Shown here: positions 1 to 5,832 of the stretch, piece by piece | Layout of the letters: the number at the start of each line of letters is the position of its first letter | Numbering within the stretch: the first letter of the stretch is position 1 | Origin: Planctomycetota bacterium | GTDB lineage: Bacteria > Planctomycetota > UBA1135 | Assembly: GCA_002400895.1 (NCBI GenBank) | Contig: NVRO01000172.1 | Location: forward strand, 1 to 5,923 | Reading direction: 5' to 3' | Length of the DNA: 5,923 nucleotides | The notes under the pieces: model-generated | Databases searched by the model: none | Told to the model about the DNA's origin: nothing | Seen by the model: only the letters and a program-made list of their open reading frames with translations | Made by a program: the position numbers and the translations under genes

Positions 1-428
1 AGGGCAATAGCGCGGGCTGGGGCGTCAACCCGCCAACGCACCAGGATTTCTTCAGTCAGGTAGCGGGGGTCCTCTTCAAGCCACAGGCGAGGACTGGCAG
101 ACAGTACTCCCTCAAGTTGCCGTATTTCTTCACAGGCCGCCAGCGCCCCAGCAGCAGAGAGGCCGTTAATGGTGTGAAGGTAAACGGTCTTTCCTGGAAT
201 CAGGGTGGCGTTTTCCGCTTCCCCGCCGCTGACAGCAGGCAAGGAATCGATAAGTTGGCGGCATTCGTTTTCGCTGAGAGCGTGGTCGAAACGTACCCCG
301 AAGAATGCCGGGTCAACCCTCAGTTCGAATTGGCTGGTGCCTTCGTTAAAGGGCAGACGGAGCTCGTGGCTTGATTCTGGAGCCTGTACCAGAGTGGCAA
401 GCGTGGTAAACAGTCCAATGAGGAGCAT
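1..428 (-). CDS. Secreted protein, N-terminal part; probable S8 (subtilisin-like) protease propeptide; runs off the left edge
   Basis: An open frame of 142 codons starts at the ATG at 428-426 and is still open at base 1. An in-frame TAG lies four codons upstream, so the start cannot be much earlier. The first 16 residues (MLLIGLFTTLATLVQA) look like a signal peptide, although the usual basic residue near the start is missing. After it comes a region reading ELRVDPAFFGVRF (about residues 33-45), then GVLSASPRLW (about 105-114) and YLTEEILVRWR (about 122-132). This order, with a 'V.ASP' segment followed by 'LT[DE]EI.VR[FW]', is what I know from the propeptides of bacterial S8 serine peptidases. 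The catalytic Asp/His/Ser region would lie outside the window, so the protease assignment is inference. The gene lies 20 bases downstream of the glutaredoxin gene on the same strand and could be co-transcribed with it. No strong ribosome binding site is seen. Confidence 0.5.
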   Translation of the reverse strand, partial: MLLIGLFTTLATLVQAPESSHELRLPFNEGTSQFELRVDPAFFGVRFDHALSENECRQLIDSLPAVSGGEAENATLIPGKTVYLHTINGLSAAGALAACEEIRQLEGVLSASPRLWLEEDPRYLTEEILVRWRVDAPARAIA

Positions 429-448
429 TGTTTTAGTCTACCATTCAA

Positions 449-715
449 TCACGCGTCCGGAGCCGCTAACAGGGCATCCAATTCGCCTTTTTGCTGTAAT
501 TCAGCCAGGGCGTCGTAGCCCCCGATTAGCTTGCCGTTTATGAATATTTCCGGCACCGTCATGCGTCCGCCGCTGCGTTTGAGCATTTCGTCGGTTCGTT
601 CGGGGTGCTCACTTAGGTTGATTTCCTCAAAACTATGCCCTTTGGACTCAAACAGTCGCTTGGCCATGGAGCAGTAAGGGCACACAGTTTTGGAGTAAAT
701 TTCGATTGTTGCCAT
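449..715 (-). CDS. grxC: Dithiol glutaredoxin, GrxC/Grx3 type
   Basis: An 88-residue protein with a complete thioredoxin-fold glutaredoxin pattern. The N-terminal strand ATIEIYSK leads into the active site CPYC at residues 12-15. The cis-proline motif TVP is at 53-55 in MTVPEIFINGKLIGG, and the glutathione-binding motif GGYDAL is at 65-70. Length and motifs match class I glutaredoxins of the GrxC family, which reduce protein and glutathione mixed disulfides in the cytoplasm using glutathione. The frame stays open upstream to base 850, but the ATG at 715 is chosen because the protein then begins exactly at the first beta strand. The extra 45 residues are not glutaredoxin-like and would run into the divergent BolA gene. 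No Shine-Dalgarno sequence precedes this start. The gene is divergent from the BolA/CGFS-glutaredoxin operon and is followed closely by a secreted-protein gene. Confidence 0.93.
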   Translation of the reverse strand: MATIEIYSKTVCPYCSMAKRLFESKGHSFEEINLSEHPERTDEMLKRSGGRMTVPEIFINGKLIGGYDALAELQQKGELDALLAAPDA

Positions 716-792
716 GGGTTTGAATTTAGGGGGTGAATCGGAGATGCGATTGTCCCAAGATAGTGGATTCTCGGTGTTACAATTCGAGGAAA
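716..792. promoter_or_regulatory. Divergent intergenic region between grxC and the BolA operon, with candidate promoter elements
   Basis: These 77 bases must hold the promoters for both directions if the genes are transcribed locally. On the plus strand TGTTACAAT (775-783) fits an extended -10 box, but it lies so close to the BolA start that the transcript would have almost no leader. On the minus strand TGGGACAAT (757-749) also fits an extended -10, about 33 bases from the grxC ATG. No convincing -35 box is properly spaced for either. A perfect inverted repeat AATCG-6-CGATT (736-751) lies between them and could be an operator, although half-sites this short arise easily by chance. Confidence 0.3.
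786..790 (+). promoter_or_regulatory. Shine-Dalgarno sequence GAGGA of the BolA gene
   Basis: GAGGA lies 8 bases before the ATG at 799 but only 2 bases before the ATG at 793. The spacing favours 799 as the start. It is the only good Shine-Dalgarno match in front of a gene in this window. Confidence 0.5.
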
Positions 793-798
793 ATGACC

Positions 799-1038
799 AT
801 GCAACAAGTAGAAGTTGAAGCCTGGGTGGAGTCTGCGCTGGCAGGCTCATCCTGTACCGCAGAGGATCTTACCGGCACCAGTGACCACTGGCGCCTACGG
901 GTTAGTTGGAATGGATTTGTGGGCATGAGCCTGTTGCAGCAACATCGTCGGGTGATGGACATCATGCGTCCACGGATGGAAGGTGGAGGCGATGGCGCTG
1001 TCCACGCCGTGGAAATTCATACAAAAACAGAAGAATAA
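799..1038 (+). CDS. bolA: BolA family protein (BolA2/IbaG-like), partner of the CGFS glutaredoxin
   Basis: A 79-residue protein (81 if the ATG at 793 is used). It follows the BolA-fold pattern: an N-terminal helix, the loop ending in SDHWRLRVSWNGFVG (residues 28-42), then SLLQQHRRVMDIM (44-56) resembling the family's 'slv.rHr.Vy..l' helix, and GAVHAVEIHTKT (66-77) holding the invariant histidine H69. In BolA-Grx4 complexes the conserved BolA histidine helps coordinate a [2Fe-2S] cluster together with the CGFS cysteine and glutathione. A cysteine (C19) lies in the variable loop where some BolA proteins carry an extra His or Cys ligand, but I cannot align it with certainty. The next gene, 3 bases downstream, encodes a CGFS glutaredoxin, which strongly supports a role in iron-sulfur cluster trafficking or iron sensing in the cytoplasm. 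Which BolA subfamily it belongs to is less certain. Confidence 0.85.
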   Translation: MQQVEVEAWVESALAGSSCTAEDLTGTSDHWRLRVSWNGFVGMSLLQQHRRVMDIMRPRMEGGGDGAVHAVEIHTKTEE

Positions 1039-1041
1039 ATA

Positions 1042-1356
1042 ATGGAAGAAATGAAGGCAAAATTGGAAGCCGCGATTGCGGAACATCCCGTTCTGGTGTT
1101 TACCAAGGGCAACAAGATATTTCCACGCTGCGGCTTTTCGGCTGCAGTTATTGCGGTGTTCTCCGAGCTTGGTTGCGATTTCGAATGCGTGGACATTTTC
1201 GAACACGCCGACATCAAGCCTGCCCTGGTGTCGATAACCGATTGGCCGACCACCCCGCAGGTTTTCATTGGCGGGGAATTTGTCGGTGGGGGCGATGTGG
1301 TCCGCGAATTGCATGAGCGCGGAGAGTTGAAGGAAATGGTCGACGCGTTAGGGTAA
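1042..1356 (+). CDS. grxD: Monothiol CGFS glutaredoxin (GrxD/Grx4 type), [2Fe-2S] carrier
   Basis: A 104-residue protein of the usual single-domain length. The active site CGFS is at residues 30-33, preceded by VFTKGNKIFPR. The lysine K22 lies eight residues before the cysteine, as in the family. The cis-proline segment WPTTPQVFIGGEF is at 68-80, and the glutathione-binding motif GGGDVVRELHERGEL at 82-96. These proteins bind a glutathione-ligated [2Fe-2S] cluster as homodimers or as heterodimers with BolA, and pass clusters to apoproteins. Two positions differ from what I remember as the consensus: KGNK replaces KG[TS]P, and GGGD replaces GGCD. Cysteines 45 and 49 are additional. The gene starts 3 bases after the BolA stop, so the two are almost certainly co-expressed. 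Only a weak purine-rich stretch precedes the ATG, which suggests translational coupling. Confidence 0.93.
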   Translation: MEEMKAKLEAAIAEHPVLVFTKGNKIFPRCGFSAAVIAVFSELGCDFECVDIFEHADIKPALVSITDWPTTPQVFIGGEFVGGGDVVRELHERGELKEMVDALG

Positions 1357-1365
1357 AATCACCCC

Positions 1366-2373
1366 ATGAGCGCAGCAACCCGTCCTGAAAAGATAACCTT
1401 TGGTGAATGCTGGTGCCGTGATGGACTACAGTCCATCTCTACCCAGGTGCCGACTGCCGACAAAATTGAAATGCTCAACGGCATGATTGATGTCGGCATT
1501 CCCGAAATCGAAGTAACTTCCTTTTCCCATCCCAAGTTGCTGCCACAGTTTGCCGATGCGGTGGAGGTTCTCAAGGGTATCCGGCGCGACAATCACAACA
1601 CCAAGTTCCGGATTCTTATGCCCAATATGAAAGGGTGGGAACGTTTGGAAGAGTGCATCGATGCCGGTTACGGGGCCCACAAGATTATCTTGATGATTTC
1701 CTCTTCGGAGATTCACAACAGCAAGAATTTTCGTGCCACCCATGCTGAAGCGATGGCCGACCACGCCGCCATCATGAAGCGTGCCCATGCCAAAGGGGTG
1801 GAAATTATCGGATGTGTGGGCACCGTTTACGGATGCGCCATCATGGGTGATGTGCCCCAGGACGAAATCGACAAGCTGACTCATTTCTACCTGGAAGAGG
1901 GTGCCCAGGTGCTGATGCTGGGCGACACTACCGGCCAAGCCAACCCGGTCCAGGTGGAACGAGTGTTGGGTCACCTGCTGGAGAAATTCCCGCAGGGAGA
2001 ATTTTTGGCTCACTTCCATGACACCCGCGGCACTGGGGTCGCCAATTCCATGACCGCGATTAATCTTGGACTGCGCTGGGTGGACGGGTCGCTGGGCGCG
2101 ATTGGCGGACAGCCAGCAGTAGGCGTATCGCTCTACCACCTTGGCTTCAAGGGCAACACCTGCTCCGAGGATTTTATTGCGATGATTGAGGAGTGTGGCA
2201 TAGATACCGGCATCGATGTGGACAAACTTCTGGAGCTCGGCAAGCGAGCAGAAGAAATCGTCGGCTTCCCGATGCGCTCGAATGTAATCAGGGCAGGTCG
2301 GGTTGACCACGACCCGAGCGGGGCGGAAAAGGGTTCCGGACCCGGGATAGGAGCTTCTGTCGACACCGCCTAG
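1366..2373 (+). CDS. HMG-CoA lyase family enzyme (HMGL-like TIM barrel) with an altered catalytic loop
   Basis: A 335-residue protein of the HMGL/DRE-TIM metallolyase superfamily. ECWCRDGLQ (residues 14-22) matches the family's E-V-G-P-R-D-G-L-Q and supplies the catalytic Arg18 and metal ligand Asp19. EVTSFSHPKLLPQFAD (49-64) is the second signature, GDTTG (186-190) the strand-end motif, HFHDT (216-220) the metal-binding histidines H216 and H218, and GN (263-264) the metal-ligand asparagine. HMG-CoA lyase cleaves 3-hydroxy-3-methylglutaryl-CoA to acetyl-CoA and acetoacetate, as in leucine breakdown. The catalytic-cysteine loop differs, however: GGQPA (247-251) stands where HMG-CoA lyases have GGCPYA, and the loop to the GN is 14 rather than 8 residues. 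A cysteine, C266, follows in GNTCSED. The true substrate is therefore uncertain. It could be another acyl-CoA lyase or an aldolase of the superfamily. No other leucine-degradation gene is in the window. The gene starts 9 bases after grxD. Confidence 0.8.
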   Translation: MSAATRPEKITFGECWCRDGLQSISTQVPTADKIEMLNGMIDVGIPEIEVTSFSHPKLLPQFADAVEVLKGIRRDNHNTKFRILMPNMKGWERLEECIDAGYGAHKIILMISSSEIHNSKNFRATHAEAMADHAAIMKRAHAKGVEIIGCVGTVYGCAIMGDVPQDEIDKLTHFYLEEGAQVLMLGDTTGQANPVQVERVLGHLLEKFPQGEFLAHFHDTRGTGVANSMTAINLGLRWVDGSLGAIGGQPAVGVSLYHLGFKGNTCSEDFIAMIEECGIDTGIDVDKLLELGKRAEEIVGFPMRSNVIRAGRVDHDPSGAEKGSGPGIGASVDTA

Positions 2374-2377
2374 GCAG

Positions 2378-3592
2378 ATGCACATCCTGGTTGCTTATCG
2401 CGGCCTGCCGTGGCCGATTACCGAGGGCTACCACCTCCGAGTAATTCACATTTTCAAACGCCTGCGTGCTGCAGGGCATCAGGTGCATTTATTGGGGCTG
2501 ATTAACTCCGCTTCGCAACGCACCCAACTTGGTGATTTGGAATCGGCAGATTTGTTCGACAGCATTTCGTTGATGGATTTCCCATCTCGCTCATGGGCCG
2601 GGCGTGTCAAGACCAATCTTGGCTTTGACCCGGCAGCCTCTTTGCTGGCTGAGTACCCCGGATTTTCCGGCCAGATAAGAAGGAGGGTGGCCCAATTGAG
2701 TGAACAGCATCAACTTGATGTTGCCTACGTATTTGACCCTTGGGCGGAAGTCCTGTTTTGCGAGGCTCGACATGAGCTTCCGACCTTGCTTGATGTTTGC
2801 GATTCCCGCAGTCTGTTTTATCAGCGGCAACTTGAAGTCGGGAAAGTAACCGGTCTGGCGCGATTACGCCTCCGTCAACTGCACCGGCGTTTCTGTGGTT
2901 TGGAGGCGTTTGCATTGGCCAATTACCCGCTTACTACAGCCGTTTCCCCTGATGACCGGCACGCTCTTATGGAACTGTGGCCACGCGCCCGGGTGGAAGT
3001 TGTGGCAAACGGGGTAGATTTGAACCAGTTTTCCCCTCATCAAGGTACCGAAGCTGTCGCTGGTCGCATCTTGATGTTTGGCAATATGGACTTCTCGCCG
3101 AATGTTGATGCTGCAGTTCGATGTGCGCGGGAATTATTGCCGTTGATTAAACGCCGGGCGCCGCAAGCGCACCTGGTGGTGGTCGGTACCAACCCGGTGC
3201 CCGCGGTGCTCGCTCTCGATGATCTGGACGGAGTTGAAGTGACTGGTGAAGTGGAGGATTTACCACCGTGGATTTCATCTTCCTGTCTGTTATTGGCGCC
3301 GATGCGGTTTGGTGCCGGGATAAAAAACAAGGTGCTTGAAACCATGGCCTGCGCGCGGCCGGTGGTGACCACCAATCTTGCCGCCACTGCGCTGCATCCC
3401 GATGCTGCAGGGTTATTGGTGCTCGCAGATGGGAACCAGGAACTTGCCGATGCGGTGGTCAAACTGTTGCACGACCCAACCCGTGCTTTGGATCTGGGTG
3501 TGCGTGGCCGTGAAGTAATGCGCCGCCACCACTCCTGGGAAGCGGCGGCGGCGCGCTATGGTGAATTGCTGGCCGAGCTTACAACACGCTGA
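2378..3592 (+). CDS. Glycosyltransferase, GT-B fold, family 4 type (exopolysaccharide-type sugar transferase)
   Basis: A 404-residue protein, the normal length for a GT4 enzyme. The start MHILVAYRGLPWPITEGYHL, followed by a helix and GHQVHLLGL (33-41), is the first Rossmann unit of the acceptor domain. TAVSPDDR (187-194) and VANGVDLNQFSP (209-220) mark the junction to the donor domain. GNMDFSPNVDA (235-245), VVVGTNPVP (267-275) and VTGEVEDLPPWI (288-299) follow. APMRFGAGIKNKVLE (307-321) then carries the acidic motif that contacts the nucleotide-sugar, with the second domain ending near HSWE (385-388). The overall pattern resembles the sugar transferases associated with PEP-CTERM/EpsH-type exopolysaccharide loci, as I recall them. 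Donor and acceptor cannot be told from sequence. There is no membrane segment, so it probably works at the cytoplasmic face of the membrane. It lies 4 bases after the lyase gene with no clear ribosome binding site. Its last 14 bases overlap the end of the convergent secreted-protein gene. Confidence 0.88.
   Translation: MHILVAYRGLPWPITEGYHLRVIHIFKRLRAAGHQVHLLGLINSASQRTQLGDLESADLFDSISLMDFPSRSWAGRVKTNLGFDPAASLLAEYPGFSGQIRRRVAQLSEQHQLDVAYVFDPWAEVLFCEARHELPTLLDVCDSRSLFYQRQLEVGKVTGLARLRLRQLHRRFCGLEAFALANYPLTTAVSPDDRHALMELWPRARVEVVANGVDLNQFSPHQGTEAVAGRILMFGNMDFSPNVDAAVRCARELLPLIKRRAPQAHLVVVGTNPVPAVLALDDLDGVEVTGEVEDLPPWISSSCLLLAPMRFGAGIKNKVLETMACARPVVTTNLAATALHPDAAGLLVLADGNQELADAVVKLLHDPTRALDLGVRGREVMRRHHSWEAAAARYGELLAELTTR
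3579..3592. other. 14-base tail-to-tail overlap of two coding regions
   Basis: The plus-strand glycosyltransferase stop TGA is at 3590-3592, and the minus-strand secreted-protein stop TAA is at 3581-3579. The last codons of each gene are therefore read on opposite strands of the same bases. There is no space for an intergenic terminator, so transcripts from either side are likely to run into the other gene unless termination is intragenic or Rho-dependent. Confidence 0.9.
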
Positions 3593-5819
3593 GCGCGTGG
3601 ATGTTGCTGTCGAAGATATCGCCACTGTCGGTCGCAGCTATCTCCAGATAAAGAGTGCGTCCAGCGATTGCGCTGGGCATCGGCGTGGTAGTAATGCTGG
3701 CAGCGCCATTTCCATCGGCGGTTAACCGAGCGCCAATCTTAATGGGCTTTCCGAGGTCGAAGCTATGTCCGGAAATTACAGCACCGTCGTTCTTGAACGA
3801 CCAAAGCACCCACAGTGGGGAGTTTGCCGGGGCGCTGTCAATGCTCAAGGTAGCAGTAGAACCGTTATTAACACTGGCAGGACCACTCAGGATGATGGTG
3901 TCAGTCGGGTCGAGGCCTTGCAGGGACACGATTTGGAAGTCATCGATGTTCCAGCCGCCTAGCTCCATTACATGGTCGGAGTTGAGTTCGAATTTGACCT
4001 TGACCGCAGATTGTCCGTCAGCCCATTGGGAAATATCGACGGTCTGCTGGCGCCAGGAAGAATCAATGATGTGGAAGGCGTCACCGGTGTATCCGACCGG
4101 GTTCTCCCAAGCCACATTGCCATTGACCAGGATGCGGGCAGTGTCGTATGGAGCTGCTTCAACCGACATCCACCGCTGGAAAATCAACTTGGTATTGGTT
4201 TTCCCGCTGCAATCAATGCTCGGAGATTCCATCCAGTTATCGCTGTTGGACGGGTAGGAACCATTCGAGCCATTGCCGAGGTCGTTGCCCCAGCAAAGAG
4301 CTCCGGAGAATGCGGCGCCCGGGTCATACCAGGAGGTGCCTTCGTGGCGGCTTGAATTACCCGAAGCGCCCTGCGGTGCACCACGTTCCCAGTCGTCCAC
4401 TCCCCAGGTTGATCCATGGGTCCAGCCTTCGTTGGTGGCACCTTCGAAGTCGTTGGTGTAGACGACATCGATTACACCCACTGCGAAGGAATAAACGTCA
4501 TCGCCCGGGTAGGAAGTTTCCGGCAACCAACCAGTGGCGCCGGTGCTGTCGGTGGCATGAATGTAATACTCGACCACGCTTGGTGCCGGTGTTCCCGGCA
4601 AATCACCGCTCCATTCATCGCCCACTCCGGTTGCACTCATGGCAACGTTGTTCCAGGAACCATTGTCAACGCGGTACCACAAATCAGCCGCAACTGTGCT
4701 GGCATTGGGCTTAATGGCACTAATATCGGCATTGACCTGGTAAGGGCCAATTTCGTTCTGCGTATTAGGAACCGGAATGTGAGTGAACTCGAATGCTGGC
4801 CCATCAACTCGAATGATGTGGAATCCTTCCTCAATATCTGAAATGTAAATCACACCAGATGGTGAGAATGGATAACAACCCCAGGCTCCGTGGTAGCCAC
4901 TGCCTGAGCCGTACGAGGAGGTGTCGTAGGAGGCCAGGTATTTGATGTCGCTAGGGTCGGAAATGTCCGCGCAAACGAAGCCCTCGGTGTACCAGGAAGC
5001 GTAAACCACATTACCGATGATGTAAGCATTATGGACAATCGAATTTTGATTCAATGTCCAGGTATCGAGATGCTGGATGTTGTTCGGGTTGGAAATGTCA
5101 TAGGTGGCAATGGAACCACCATTGACCTCGTCAGTAGTCACACAAATGGTGTCAGCTTCATTGGCCCAGGTACTGTGGGTAAACGACCCCGGGGTAATAA
5201 TTGAGTCACGGGTCGGGAAGTTGGATTGGACAGTCGAAATACGGTACCTGCCATCGTAAATCTCGGAGAGGTGAGCCTTACCATTCTGCACGTGCAAGTC
5301 GTGGATGTAGGGCGAACTTTTGGTTGCCCACAAACTTGGATTGGTCGGGTTGCTGATGTCCATCACTCTCAGCCCCTTGTTGGTACCACATGCGTAAGCC
5401 TTGGCGTCACCGACATCGATTTGAATGTTGTGCGCATTACTCCAGTATTGGGTGCCCCAGGTCTTAACCAGAGTTGGGTTTTCAGGATTTGACAAATCCA
5501 CAATCTGCATTCCTCCACCACCTTCGGTAACGATGTAGGCGTACTCGCCGTAGGTTTTCATGTCACGCCAAATCGAGCTGGGACCACTGATGAATCCGAC
5601 GTTGTAGGGGGAGGTCGGGTCGGTGCAGTTGTAGAAAGCAGTACCGGTGGTGGTCCCGACGATGGCGTATTCATCACCATTGGGTGCGGTGTAACCCCAA
5701 ATATCGTTGTATTCGGAGTACTGCTTTATTTTGGCCAGCAAGGTGGCGCCATTGCCTTGGGCAAAACTGGAAGGGGCCAGCAGGAGAAGGGCGAGCAATC
5801 CAAAGTAGAAGCGGGTCAT
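3579..5819 (-). CDS. Large secreted multidomain protein with choice-of-anchor B / LVIVD-type repeats
   Basis: A 746-residue protein read from the ATG at 5819. Residues 1-20 (MTRFYFGLLALLLLAPSSFA) form a clear signal peptide with probable cleavage before Q21. Residues about 25-345 match the choice-of-anchor B family: YNDIWGYTAPNGDEYAIVG near 36-54, GPSSIWRDMKTYGEYAYIV at 79-97, and repeats of the form 'hxDISNPxNP' near 106, 152, 239 and 283, suggesting a beta-propeller. Residues about 347-448 look like a fibronectin-III/Ig-type domain (VEYYIHATDSTG). About 452-632 resemble a MAM/jelly-roll domain (WGVDDWERGAP at 472-482, GGWNIDDFQI near the end). About 637-746 form a beta-rich C-terminal domain. 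No LPXTG, PEP-CTERM or membrane anchor is visible. The role is probably extracellular or surface adhesion, but no enzymatic motif is seen. A TTG start at 5843 is possible but would put eight residues ahead of the signal peptide and overlap the upstream gene. No Shine-Dalgarno sequence is seen. Confidence 0.88.
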   Translation of the reverse strand: MTRFYFGLLALLLLAPSSFAQGNGATLLAKIKQYSEYNDIWGYTAPNGDEYAIVGTTTGTAFYNCTDPTSPYNVGFISGPSSIWRDMKTYGEYAYIVTEGGGGMQIVDLSNPENPTLVKTWGTQYWSNAHNIQIDVGDAKAYACGTNKGLRVMDISNPTNPSLWATKSSPYIHDLHVQNGKAHLSEIYDGRYRISTVQSNFPTRDSIITPGSFTHSTWANEADTICVTTDEVNGGSIATYDISNPNNIQHLDTWTLNQNSIVHNAYIIGNVVYASWYTEGFVCADISDPSDIKYLASYDTSSYGSGSGYHGAWGCYPFSPSGVIYISDIEEGFHIIRVDGPAFEFTHIPVPNTQNEIGPYQVNADISAIKPNASTVAADLWYRVDNGSWNNVAMSATGVGDEWSGDLPGTPAPSVVEYYIHATDSTGATGWLPETSYPGDDVYSFAVGVIDVVYTNDFEGATNEGWTHGSTWGVDDWERGAPQGASGNSSRHEGTSWYDPGAAFSGALCWGNDLGNGSNGSYPSNSDNWMESPSIDCSGKTNTKLIFQRWMSVEAAPYDTARILVNGNVAWENPVGYTGDAFHIIDSSWRQQTVDISQWADGQSAVKVKFELNSDHVMELGGWNIDDFQIVSLQGLDPTDTIILSGPASVNNGSTATLSIDSAPANSPLWVLWSFKNDGAVISGHSFDLGKPIKIGARLTADGNGAASITTTPMPSAIAGRTLYLEIAATDSGDIFDSNIHALSVL
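3582..3665 (-). other. C-terminal 28-residue module shared with the upstream neighbour
   Basis: The last 28 residues, from AGRTLYLEIAATD to the end, align without gaps to the last 28 residues encoded at 5836-5919, with 14 identical positions (A, G, T, YLE, AA, D, DSN, L, V). The codons differ widely, so this is an old homology and not a recent DNA repeat. It marks the end of the C-terminal beta domain. Confidence 0.75.
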
Positions 5820-5832
5820 AGAGAGTCGAGGG

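Noticed and set aside
117..543. Plus-strand open frames opposite the left-edge secreted protein and grxC
   Set aside because: They are antisense to frames with a signal peptide and clear glutaredoxin motifs, and their translations are not protein-like.
716..850. N-terminal extension of the grxC reading frame up to base 850
   Set aside because: The added 45 residues have no glutaredoxin similarity and would overlap the BolA gene, while the ATG at 715 gives a protein of standard length and start.
2298..2317. Perfect 6-base stem (TCGGGT/ACCCGA, 8-base loop) as a terminator or attenuator
   Set aside because: It lies inside the coding end of the lyase-like gene, has no following T-run, and the next gene follows closely, so termination here is unlikely.
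1426..2385. Long open frame (319 codons) on the minus strand opposite the lyase-like gene
   Set aside because: It lies almost wholly antisense to a gene with strong family motifs, and its translation shows no recognisable domain or signal. It is best explained by codon bias of the real gene.
3655..4841. Several plus-strand open frames opposite the large secreted-protein gene
   Set aside because: They overlap each other in different frames, have low-complexity or unrelated translations, and lie antisense to a well-supported multidomain protein.
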